Of a stretch of 5,961 nt of DNA, positions 1 to 5,876 are shown one piece after another. The notes under the pieces are model-generated. The model was given only the letters and a program-made list of their open reading frames with translations, searched no databases and was not told the DNA's origin. The DNA lies in NCBI GenBank assembly GCA_030642405.1, contig DAOWNV010000183.1, positions 1 to 5,961 on the forward strand, in the 5' to 3' direction. Numbering within the stretch: position 1 is the stretch's first letter; every line of letters begins with the position of its first letter. The translations under genes were made by a program, and so were the position numbers. This DNA is from Desulfosarcina sp. (GTDB taxonomy: Bacteria; Desulfobacterota; Desulfobacteria; Desulfobacterales; Desulfosarcinaceae).

Positions 1-459
1 AATTTTTCACTGACTGTGGCACTGGGTGTAAAATATGGAGATCCATATGCCTCTTTTGATGAATCTGACTATGTGAGTCGCTTGATTGTGGACGTCGATG
101 AAAAAGACCGTTCCGTAACCCTGTTCGAAGCGGATTTCAAGGAAGGGGACAAGGTGCAGATCATGTCCCGCAACAATCAAGTCGTCCTTGAGTCCGTTGA
201 AAGTCAGACCCGTAAAATACTGGACGTCATTGATGACTCCGATTTTCTGTGGGCTTTTTATATCGATTGCGCCGGAAGGACAAGTGCTTTTTGCGGCGCT
301 GAAATCGAAGAAGCCACAATACTGCAGGATGTACTTAAAACCAGAAAACCGCTTTTCGGGTTTTACTCCGGTGTTGAACTCGCCCCATTTTTGGGTCGGA
401 CCCGCCCCCTGGACTGGTCGGGTGTACTGACTATCTTCAAACGAAAAAGTGAAAAATGA
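1..459 (+). CDS. FIST-domain sensory protein, C-terminal part (5' truncated by window)
   Basis: The reading frame is open from base 1 (codons for N-F-S-L-T precede a GTG at 16), so this is the 3' end of a longer gene and the GTG is probably not the true start. The visible 152 residues match the C-terminal half of FIST proteins: an opening strand ending in LGVK, a Y-V-S-R-L-I-V-D-V-D segment, an F-K-E-G-D-K-V-Q-I-M turn, the C-A-G-R motif at 268-279, and G-F-Y-S-G-V-E-L-A-P at 358-387, where the family has its G-F-x-x-x-G-E-like motif. FIST domains are small-ligand sensors usually encoded with or fused to signalling proteins. No membrane segment or signal peptide is visible, so it should be cytoplasmic. 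Its stop overlaps the ATG of the histidine kinase by 4 bp, implying translational coupling and a functional pair. The visible part has no histidine, so any heme ligand would lie in the missing N-terminal half. Confidence 0.85.
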   Translation, partial: NFSLTVALGVKYGDPYASFDESDYVSRLIVDVDEKDRSVTLFEADFKEGDKVQIMSRNNQVVLESVESQTRKILDVIDDSDFLWAFYIDCAGRTSAFCGAEIEEATILQDVLKTRKPLFGFYSGVELAPFLGRTRPLDWSGVLTIFKRKSEK

Positions 460-2546
460 ACGACATTGAAAAAAAACTAAATTACTACCGCAAGCAATGT
501 GACGAAATGGGGCGAGAAATCATACAATTGCAGGCGGAACAAATGCGCGCCCGGCTGGAGGCCAGGCGGAGCCGGACGGTAGCCGAACTCGTTCGTAAAA
601 TTTACAGGCTGGGCGGGGGCCTGGTCGAGATGAAGCACATCGGCCAACAGTTTTTACAAATAATTTTAAACACGTTAAACGTGGACTGTGCCATTATTTT
701 ACAATACCGGCCGGAAGAGTCTTGTTTTATCGTCCAGGATCATCTCGGTTGCCGTAAGGACCTTGCCCAACGTTTCGAGCCGCCTGAATTCCCAGGACCG
801 TTTCGTTTCATCAATTCCAAAAGCGAAACGATTCCCCTGTATGCTTCCATGCAGTCCTTCATTGGTGTGCCGCACCTGTTATGGGCAATGGAAAGCCAGT
901 CCGACACCGCCTTGTTTCTTGGAAATGCCATTGAAGATCAGCACCTTCACAGGCCTTTCAATGAAAACGACCATGAAATTATGGCGGCGGCATTGATGGT
1001 TTTTATTGATATCTCTGCACGAATCCGTTCAGAACAGGCTCTTTTGCAATCTGAAGAGAAATACCGCCTATTGATAGAAAACGCCAGCGACGCAATTTTT
1101 GTGCTCCAGGATGAGCTGATTACGTTCCACAATACAAGGGCAACCAAAATCTTAGGTTATTCGTCCGAGAAGCTAACCAATATTCCATTCGCCGAACTGA
1201 TTTACCCGGATGACAGAGCCATGGTCATGAAACGGCATAGGCAAATGCTCAAAGGGAAAAACCCCATCAGCCAATACCTTTTTCGCATCTTGAATCACGA
1301 AGATAAAGTATTGTGGATCGATCTGAATAACGTTCAGATCAAATGGGAAGGCCGGTCGGCAACTTTGAATTTCTGCAGAGATGTGACCAAACAAAAGCAA
1401 CTGGAGATTCAACTGAGAAATACCCATAAAATGGAAGCCATCGGATCCCTGGCAGGGGGAATCGCCCACGATTTCAACAACATTCTTTCGGCCATCATCG
1501 GTTATTCGGAACTTACAGTCCTGAGCCTGCCGGAAGGAAGCGTCCTTCACTCCAATATGAAAACCATCCTGGACGCCGGCTTCCGGGCGAAAGAATTGGT
1601 TCAGCAGATACTGACATTCAGCCGACAGCACAAACAGGAAATGGGGGCGGTCAAGCTGAGTACGATCGTGAAAGAGGCACTGAAACTACTGCGTCCAGCG
1701 TTGCCCAGCACTATTGATATCGAACTACACCTCGATTCCGAAGGCTGTATCCTGGCAGATGCGACGCAAATCCATCAAGTAGTAATGAACTTGTGTACCA
1801 ATGCCTATCATGCGATGCAAGAGGATGGAGGACTGCTGACCGTACGTCTGTCGGAGGTGTTTCTGGATGAAGATGCTTCCGCCTTGTATTCCGGTTTAAA
1901 GGAAGGGGCGTATTTGAAGCTGGGCATTAGTGACACCGGCTATGGGATCAATGAAGCCAGCCTGGAGCGAATTTTCGATCCCTATTTCACCACCAAGGAG
2001 AAAAACAAAGGCACAGGATTGGGGCTTTCCGTAGTTCAAGGTATTGTTCTGAGCCTTGGTGGTGCCATCAGCGTGGAAAGTCATCCGGGAAAAGGCTCCT
2101 CCTTTACCATTTTTCTTCCTAAAATCGATACGGCAGCGGCAAAAGATGAACCCCGAACCCAAAAATCCCTGTCACGCAGCAATGAACGGATTCTTTTTGT
2201 CGATGATGAAGAAATGCTGGCAATGATAGGGAAACAACTCATGGAGCAGTTGGGCTTCACCGTGGTCGCTCATACCAGCGCAATCAAGGCACTTTCGACC
2301 TTTTCGGCCGACCCGGGACGTTTCGATCTGGTAATTACCGACCTGACCATGCCGAAGATGACCGGCGATCGGCTGGCCGATGAAATTCACCGAATTCGTC
2401 CGGATATCCCCATTATTCTGTGCTCGGGAAGAATGGATAAGATAGAGCAGGCAAAAGCCGACACTCCCTGGATAAAAGCCATTGTATTGAAGCCGGTCAG
2501 TACGCAAACCTGGGTCGATACCATCAGTAAGGTATTGGATGCTTGA
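456..2546 (+). CDS. Soluble hybrid sensor histidine kinase (coiled coil-GAF-like-PAS-HisKA-HATPase-receiver)
   Basis: This 696-residue cytoplasmic kinase has no membrane segment. Residues 1-45 form a charged, probably coiled-coil helix. Residues about 45-190 look like a GAF domain, the least certain call. Residues about 203-313 are a PAS domain (Y-R-L-L-I-E-N-A-S-D-A-I-F start, F-C-R-D-V-T-K end). The HisKA H-box G-G-I-A-H-D-F-N-N puts the phosphorylated His at 338. The ATPase domain is complete: N-box N-L-C-T-N-A (445-450), G1 D-T-G-Y-G (493-497), F-box F-D-P-Y-F-T-T-K (507-514) and G2 G-T-G-L-G-L (519-524). The C-terminal receiver (about 578-694) has acidic D583-D584, phospho-acceptor D629 in T-D-L-T-M-P, S657 and K679, so it should be competent for His-to-Asp relay. 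There is no output domain, so a separate phosphotransfer protein or regulator is expected elsewhere. The ATG overlaps the FIST gene stop (ATGA) and lacks a strong Shine-Dalgarno, consistent with coupled translation. The upstream FIST protein is the likely sensory partner. Confidence 0.93.
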   Translation: MNDIEKKLNYYRKQCDEMGREIIQLQAEQMRARLEARRSRTVAELVRKIYRLGGGLVEMKHIGQQFLQIILNTLNVDCAIILQYRPEESCFIVQDHLGCRKDLAQRFEPPEFPGPFRFINSKSETIPLYASMQSFIGVPHLLWAMESQSDTALFLGNAIEDQHLHRPFNENDHEIMAAALMVFIDISARIRSEQALLQSEEKYRLLIENASDAIFVLQDELITFHNTRATKILGYSSEKLTNIPFAELIYPDDRAMVMKRHRQMLKGKNPISQYLFRILNHEDKVLWIDLNNVQIKWEGRSATLNFCRDVTKQKQLEIQLRNTHKMEAIGSLAGGIAHDFNNILSAIIGYSELTVLSLPEGSVLHSNMKTILDAGFRAKELVQQILTFSRQHKQEMGAVKLSTIVKEALKLLRPALPSTIDIELHLDSEGCILADATQIHQVVMNLCTNAYHAMQEDGGLLTVRLSEVFLDEDASALYSGLKEGAYLKLGISDTGYGINEASLERIFDPYFTTKEKNKGTGLGLSVVQGIVLSLGGAISVESHPGKGSSFTIFLPKIDTAAAKDEPRTQKSLSRSNERILFVDDEEMLAMIGKQLMEQLGFTVVAHTSAIKALSTFSADPGRFDLVITDLTMPKMTGDRLADEIHRIRPDIPIILCSGRMDKIEQAKADTPWIKAIVLKPVSTQTWVDTISKVLDA

Positions 2547-2573
2547 CCTACGCTTAGGATTGTGAATTTTATT

Positions 2574-2610
2574 AAGGATTGGGGATGAAATTAATTCCCC
2601 GTAATTACTT
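2574..2610. terminator. Weak hairpin between convergent genes, possible bidirectional terminator
   Basis: The 64-bp gap between the kinase stop and the radical SAM gene stop contains a GGGGA...TCCCC stem at 2581-2585 and 2596-2600 with a 10-nt loop. An imperfect outer arm (AAG at 2574-2576, CTT at 2608-2610) flanks it. Neither side has a clean T-tract after the hairpin, so it is a poor intrinsic terminator. Its position between two converging transcripts is the main argument for a termination role. Confidence 0.3.
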
Positions 2611-4386
2611 CTAACCCTTTATGGACCTATCATTAAAACGCCTTACAATATCCCGGGTCACTGTTGGGTCACCTGTAAGACTGCAATAAAATAATCTTTC
2701 GGCCATGGCAGATGGCTCCCACCCCAAAACACCGGCCATTAAGAGATGACTGTGGGACAAACCGGTCGAAATGTTCAGCTTGCCCATCTCTTTTTGAAGA
2801 TCGTTTACTATTTGAACAGTCTGTTTATATTTCAGGCCATTGATTTTCCATGGGACGGGCGGCCAGAAACGCATGGGAAGCGAAAGTACCAGGGGATATT
2901 GTAACAGATAGTCCAATACTTCAGGAGAGTTCATGGAAGCCGCCATTTTTTTCCCCTGTTGGAATGCCCGCCTATCGTTCTTGTCCGGATAAAGGATTTC
3001 CATCCCCATCTCCTCTGCATACCGAGCACAGAGCGTACCGGGAAAAAGCCCTAATGGTTGCGTCGGTGCAGAGACGGGCCGGACTTCCTTTAAAAAGTCG
3101 ATAATCCTTAGTCCTTCGTCGGAAAGCATTCCGGGATAGGGATAAATAAAGCTGCCGATGGTGGCGATACCCGTTGCTCCTGCCGCCAACATGGTGGACT
3201 TAATATCCTCCAGCCGCTCCCCCTTGCCCATTTTTTCCAAGGTCCGGTTCGATGCCGCCTCCACACCGAAAAAAATCGCATGGACGCCTGTTTGTTTCAA
3301 CTGCTCCATAAGCGTCGGCATATCCTTCTTAACCGCATTTTCATCCTTTCCCCGCATAAAGAGTCCCCATTTGAACCGGTTCGCCATTTTTCTACGTAAA
3401 AGCGATTCGGCAATCTCCTCTGCCTGGGTGGGGGGAGTACTGCTCCCTACCAGTTCAAAATGGTTGATTCCAAAGCGATCGGATATTTCCACCATTTCAT
3501 CGACAATCTGCTCTCCGGTTTTTAAATATCGCTCTTTTCCGCTTAACAGTGGTTGCGGGCAAAACCGGCACCCGTAAATACACCCTCTCGAAGCTTCGAT
3601 AAACGCATAGCGCATGACACCGTCGAAGTCTTCTTGATTGTATATATCCCGGGATGATTGAACCCAATCGGCAAGTGACATCCGTTTGCGGGCTGTGGCC
3701 GTAAGCCGGCCTTTGGGTGTTCGATAAACAATATTCGGTATGTGAGATAAAACATCAAGATTTCCCACACGAATATCGGAGATGGCTTCCGCCAACCGAA
3801 CAATCGCCATTTCGCCTTCCCCCAGTACCAGAGCCGTTGGCGCCCTGGTTGTACGGTAAATGGTTTCGGCAAAATGTGTGGTTTGGGGACCTCCAAAGAA
3901 AATCGGAAGATTCGGGTGTTTGATGCGGATAATATCGGCCATGAGAATTGCACCGATCGTACTACTGCCCATGTATAGCGAGAAGCCGACGGCATCGAAT
4001 TTTTCGTCCGTTACTTTTTCACAGATTTCATGGCCCAACTGTTTCAATAGAGATATTTCATTTTTCTGTACCCATCGGGTCAATCGAATCAGGCCCCGCA
4101 TATCCAAAGGCAGCCTCAGATAAGGCCAGGGATTTCCAAAAGGGTTTATGCGATCAATGATGACAGGTTTAATGCTTCGATAATATCGTTTGGTCAGTTG
4201 ACGGACAATTTCGGGGGGGAACATTTTTGGACCGATGGAGGCAGCATAGTTTACTACTTTTGCTTCATGACCGGCTCGTCGTAAGGCCCTGCGGAGCATC
4301 AACAAGCCCGGTCGGGGAACTTTGCCTGAAAGGTCGGTGTGGCCCAAGCCGCCAATGAGCAGAAATTTTTTCGCAGAAGTTTTCAA
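2611..4386 (-). CDS. B12-binding-domain radical SAM protein
   Basis: This 591-residue protein has the usual order of the B12-binding radical SAM superfamily. The N-terminal Rossmann-like part (about 8-200) has the P-R-P-G-L-L-M-L-R-R-A-L-R-R-A-G-H entry helix, G-G-P-Q-T-T at 165-170 and the G-E-G-E signature at 189-192. The radical SAM core starts near 258 with R-G-C-I-Y-G-C-R-F-C, placing the 4Fe-4S ligands at Cys269, Cys273 and Cys276. F-G-V-E-A-A-S (373-379) followed by L-E-K-M-G-K-G is the common downstream SAM-barrel motif. Residues after about 470 have no domain I recognise. The classic cobalamin D-x-H-x-x-G motif is absent, as in several radical SAM subgroups, so actual cobalamin binding is open. 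Substrate and reaction (methylation, ring formation or other) cannot be told. The start is TTG: an in-frame TAG lies at 4435-4437 (plus coordinates), no ATG lies between, and a GGAG sits 10 nt upstream (4397-4400). It lies 89 bp downstream of, and co-oriented with, the acyltransferase gene. Confidence 0.88.
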   Translation of the reverse strand: MKTSAKKFLLIGGLGHTDLSGKVPRPGLLMLRRALRRAGHEAKVVNYAASIGPKMFPPEIVRQLTKRYYRSIKPVIIDRINPFGNPWPYLRLPLDMRGLIRLTRWVQKNEISLLKQLGHEICEKVTDEKFDAVGFSLYMGSSTIGAILMADIIRIKHPNLPIFFGGPQTTHFAETIYRTTRAPTALVLGEGEMAIVRLAEAISDIRVGNLDVLSHIPNIVYRTPKGRLTATARKRMSLADWVQSSRDIYNQEDFDGVMRYAFIEASRGCIYGCRFCPQPLLSGKERYLKTGEQIVDEMVEISDRFGINHFELVGSSTPPTQAEEIAESLLRRKMANRFKWGLFMRGKDENAVKKDMPTLMEQLKQTGVHAIFFGVEAASNRTLEKMGKGERLEDIKSTMLAAGATGIATIGSFIYPYPGMLSDEGLRIIDFLKEVRPVSAPTQPLGLFPGTLCARYAEEMGMEILYPDKNDRRAFQQGKKMAASMNSPEVLDYLLQYPLVLSLPMRFWPPVPWKINGLKYKQTVQIVNDLQKEMGKLNISTGLSHSHLLMAGVLGWEPSAMAERLFYCSLTGDPTVTRDIVRRFNDRSIKG

Positions 4387-4396
4387 AAGATATGAT

Positions 4397-4400
4397 CTCC
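4397..4400 (-). promoter_or_regulatory. Ribosome binding site supporting the TTG start
   Basis: On the minus strand TGGAGA precedes the TTG codon at 4386-4384, with 10 nt between GGAG and the TTG. No ATG occurs between the upstream in-frame stop and this TTG, and the next Met is residue 30, inside the conserved N-terminal fold. The site therefore decides the start. Confidence 0.55.
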
Positions 4401-4431
4401 AAAAAGACCGAAATTTTACGGCAAATAAGGA

Positions 4432-4460
4432 AATCTACAGAAAATGCGTGCGAATGTCAA
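4432..4460 (-). promoter_or_regulatory. Sigma-70-like promoter for the radical SAM gene
   Basis: On the minus strand a perfect -35 TTGACA (4460-4455) is followed by a 17-bp spacer and a -10 TAGATT (4437-4432, 4 of 6 consensus). It lies wholly in the 89-bp gap after the acyltransferase stop. The predicted transcript would start near 4425 and leave a leader of about 40 nt. It suggests the radical SAM gene can be transcribed independently of the upstream gene. Confidence 0.5.
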
Positions 4461-4475
4461 TGATTCTCAATGAAA

Positions 4476-5423
4476 TTAATGGACTACATGTGTATTCATG
4501 GTACTTTGGCTACGGTTTGGAGACAACTGTTGAAGCCCAAAAGGGAAGCTGCCCATCGTTTCCTTCATCGTGTCATAGACAGGCTTTCCGGAGGTGATCA
4601 TAAGTTCCGTCTTGGTTCCCGCACTGATTTCAACCTGATTTGATGAAGGTGGAAAAAGGCCGAACTCTCTGAAGGATTGACCGGGCCCGAGTTCCCCCAA
4701 TAGATTCCGTTTGTCGTGCCGACCGCAGGTTTGGTGATCATAAACCATAATCCGGCCATTGATTACTACATAATCCCGCTGCAAATCCTGGTTCCTACAA
4801 AATATGGGCTCATCGGCCAGGAAAAATTCTCGATCGAAGTTTTCCGGGCATGTAAGGATTTTCTGTCGTTTGATGGTGGATAATAACGGACCTTTGATAT
4901 GGTTCATGTCCACAGCCATGGGAAGGACTTCAACGCCTGCACCATCATGAAAAAACTTGGGGGCCACCGGCTCTAACCCTCCCAGTTTAAGAAGGCGAGC
5001 AATCACGGGGTTAACGGCAGCCACCAAATGGGTTACATTACGCTTTGAGGCCCAGTAGGCACACATCCCCATCAGTTCAAAACCGAGTCTATATCCATTG
5101 GCTCTATATTTTTTTAACAGAAAAAATTGGCTAACGCTTGCGATGGTTGCCGAAAAGCCTTGAAAAAGGGGGCCGAAATCAAAAAACTGATCCGAAGGGA
5201 AACCAGCCGGAGAAGATGTGGCTATCCTAATACCTCCCACAATCCGGTTATCCTCCATAGCAATAAAATTCGTAGTTGTACCAAATGTATCGAATTGATC
5301 TACAATTCGACCATCGGCTTTAGGTGCCAGATATCCCTCTTCTTCAACAAAAACCTTGTGGCGTGCGAAACACAAATCTTTCATTTCGGCAGCTGTCTCG
5401 GCAATTTTAATTCTGACGGACAT
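4476..5423 (-). CDS. Autoinducer-synthase/FeeM-like acyltransferase fused to degenerate cNMP-binding-like domain
   Basis: The 315-residue protein has two parts. Residues 1-175 resemble the GNAT-like fold of LuxI-type AHL synthases and N-acyl amino acid synthases (FeeM-like). R21-H-K-V-F25 and V-D42-Q-F-D45 match the R-x-x-V-F and D-x-F-D region, V-G-G-I-R66-I matches the R70 strand of LuxI, R107-A-N-G110-Y-R resembles the acyl-carrier loop, and N138-P139 with the L-K-L-G-G-L-E-P turn fits GNAT motif B. These enzymes transfer an acyl chain from acyl-ACP or acyl-CoA to an amine. The LuxI E-x-S-R motif reads S96-V-S-Q99, so both charged residues are replaced. Residues about 197-290 resemble a cyclic-nucleotide-binding beta-roll (Y-V-V-I-N-G-R-I-M-V-Y, then L-G-P-G-Q-S-F-R-E-F-G-L-F), but the phosphate-cassette Arg-Ser is replaced by Q263-V264. 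The ATG start follows AAGGAG with 9 nt between GGAG and ATG. The product is unknown; the acyltransferase fold call is firmer than any AHL activity. Confidence 0.75.
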   Translation of the reverse strand: MSVRIKIAETAAEMKDLCFARHKVFVEEEGYLAPKADGRIVDQFDTFGTTTNFIAMEDNRIVGGIRIATSSPAGFPSDQFFDFGPLFQGFSATIASVSQFFLLKKYRANGYRLGFELMGMCAYWASKRNVTHLVAAVNPVIARLLKLGGLEPVAPKFFHDGAGVEVLPMAVDMNHIKGPLLSTIKRQKILTCPENFDREFFLADEPIFCRNQDLQRDYVVINGRIMVYDHQTCGRHDKRNLLGELGPGQSFREFGLFPPSSNQVEISAGTKTELMITSGKPVYDTMKETMGSFPFGLQQLSPNRSQSTMNTHVVH

Positions 5424-5431
5424 CTCTATTT

Positions 5432-5437
5432 TCTCCT
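5432..5437 (-). promoter_or_regulatory. Strong ribosome binding site for the acyltransferase gene
   Basis: The minus strand reads AAGGAG followed by AAAATAGAG and then ATG. This near-perfect Shine-Dalgarno at usual spacing fixes the acyltransferase start at 5423. Confidence 0.7.
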
Positions 5438-5454
5438 TTTTTAGCGATGATCAA

Positions 5455-5463
5455 TTTATACCA
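5455..5463 (-). promoter_or_regulatory. Extended -10 promoter candidate for the acyltransferase gene
   Basis: The minus strand reads TGGTATAAA, an extended -10 (TGn plus TATAAA, 5 of 6). No good -35 is seen 16-18 bp upstream. Transcription would start near 5448 and give a leader of about 25 nt ahead of the strong ribosome binding site. The assignment rests on the hexamer and its distance from the gene. Confidence 0.4.
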
Positions 5464-5581
5464 TACCATTAAAACTTTTTCTTATCCTGTACACATACAA
5501 AACAATAGTTTTAAATCGAGACTGCAGCAAAATGTATGCCTAATCGGACCAGATCAACGATCATTATTGCTCATCGCCTAA

Positions 5582-5587
5582 TATAAT
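5582..5587 (+). promoter_or_regulatory. Perfect TATAAT -10 candidate
   Basis: A consensus TATAAT occurs on the plus strand. No matching -35 lies 16-18 bp upstream (GATCAT at the 17-bp position) and there is no TGn extension, so an activator would be needed. A transcript from here would carry a leader of about 310 nt before the plus-strand gene, including the hairpin at 5605-5622. In AT-rich DNA the hexamer alone is weak evidence. Confidence 0.25.
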
Positions 5588-5604
5588 AGCGGAAAAAGCA
5601 ATAT

Positions 5605-5622
5605 GAGCCCCTTTGGGGTACA
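5605..5622. repeat. CCCC-TTT-GGGG hairpin
   Basis: A CCCC (5608-5611) and GGGG (5615-5618) stem closes a TTT loop. A G-T wobble (5607/5619) and two outer pairs (5604-5605 with 5621-5622) extend it around one mismatch. The following bases are ACAAATAAATTTT, so it is not a clean intrinsic terminator. It could be a leader RNA structure or attenuator for a transcript from the TATAAT just upstream. Confidence 0.4.
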
Positions 5623-5636
5623 AATAAATTTTCAAT

Positions 5637-5686
5637 ACCGTCAAACAATCCATATAGTGTACCGTTAACTTTTTTGTAACCGTCAA
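5637..5686 (+). repeat. Three direct copies of octamer ACCGTYAA
   Basis: ACCGTCAA at 5637-5644, ACCGTTAA at 5661-5668 and ACCGTCAA at 5679-5686 lie in the same orientation, with start-to-start distances of 24 and 18 bp. The outer two are each followed after a short AT-rich gap by ATATAG. They could be binding sites for a regulator acting on the flanking genes, but no known regulator is recognised from the motif. Confidence 0.4.
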
Positions 5687-5752
5687 TATTTATATAGATC
5701 TGTCTTTTTATGAGTTTCTTTAGTCATTTCTTTGACGCTTGTGAAAAGGCAC

Positions 5753-5781
5753 TTGACAAATGGGCATAAGCCCAATAGGTT
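5753..5781 (+). promoter_or_regulatory. Promoter candidate with dyad centred in its spacer
   Basis: A perfect -35 TTGACA (5753-5758), a 17-bp spacer and a poor -10 TAGGTT (3 of 6) form this candidate. The perfect dyad TGGGC-ATAA-GCCCA (5761-5774) is centred in the spacer. A further hairpin GTTTCC-TGTTG-GGAAAC (5779-5795) follows at once. The arrangement suggests a weak promoter controlled by a protein bound over the spacer. The leader to the plus-strand gene would be about 115 nt. Confidence 0.35.
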
Positions 5782-5855
5782 TCCTGTTGGGAAACAGAAT
5801 GAGGATAGCAGCCCCATCCTTGGAATTTACCAATTGTGATGCCCACAAAATTGCG

Positions 5856-5876
5856 ACCTGTGCTATTATAACAGGT
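5856..5876 (+). promoter_or_regulatory. Extended -10 promoter inside a perfect operator-like dyad
   Basis: TGC-TATTAT (5861-5869) is an extended -10 element (TGn plus 5 of 6) on the plus strand. It is bracketed by a perfect 6-bp inverted repeat ACCTGT-N9-ACAGGT (5856-5861, 5871-5876), so a dimer bound there would cover the -10. Transcription would begin near 5876, about 27 nt before the gene start. An imperfect dyad CAATTGTG-N5-CAC-AA-AATTG lies just upstream (5831-5853). The regulator is unknown. Confidence 0.45.

Noticed and set aside
1173..1631. 152-residue minus-strand frame inside the kinase gene
   Set aside because: It is a shadow of the PAS and HisKA coding sequence, whose conserved motifs in the plus frame are unambiguous.
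2581..2600. Strong rho-independent terminator after the kinase gene
   Set aside because: The stem is only 5 bp with a 10-nt loop and no following T-run, so only a low-confidence entry was kept.
3543..3995. 150-residue alternative minus frame inside the radical SAM gene
   Set aside because: It overlaps the conserved GEGE and cysteine motif region in the correct frame and shows no domain of its own.
4322..4597. Plus-strand frame of 91 residues spanning the gap between the two minus-strand genes
   Set aside because: It overlaps both real genes antisense and has no recognisable motif. The gap is better explained by a promoter and leader.
5127..5444. 105-residue plus-strand frame rich in Cys and Lys
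   Set aside because: It is antisense to the LuxI-like conserved region of the acyltransferase gene and lacks any recognisable fold.
5748..5763. Possible sigma-54 promoter (GGCAC...GG)
   Set aside because: The GG-N10-GC spacing is not met.
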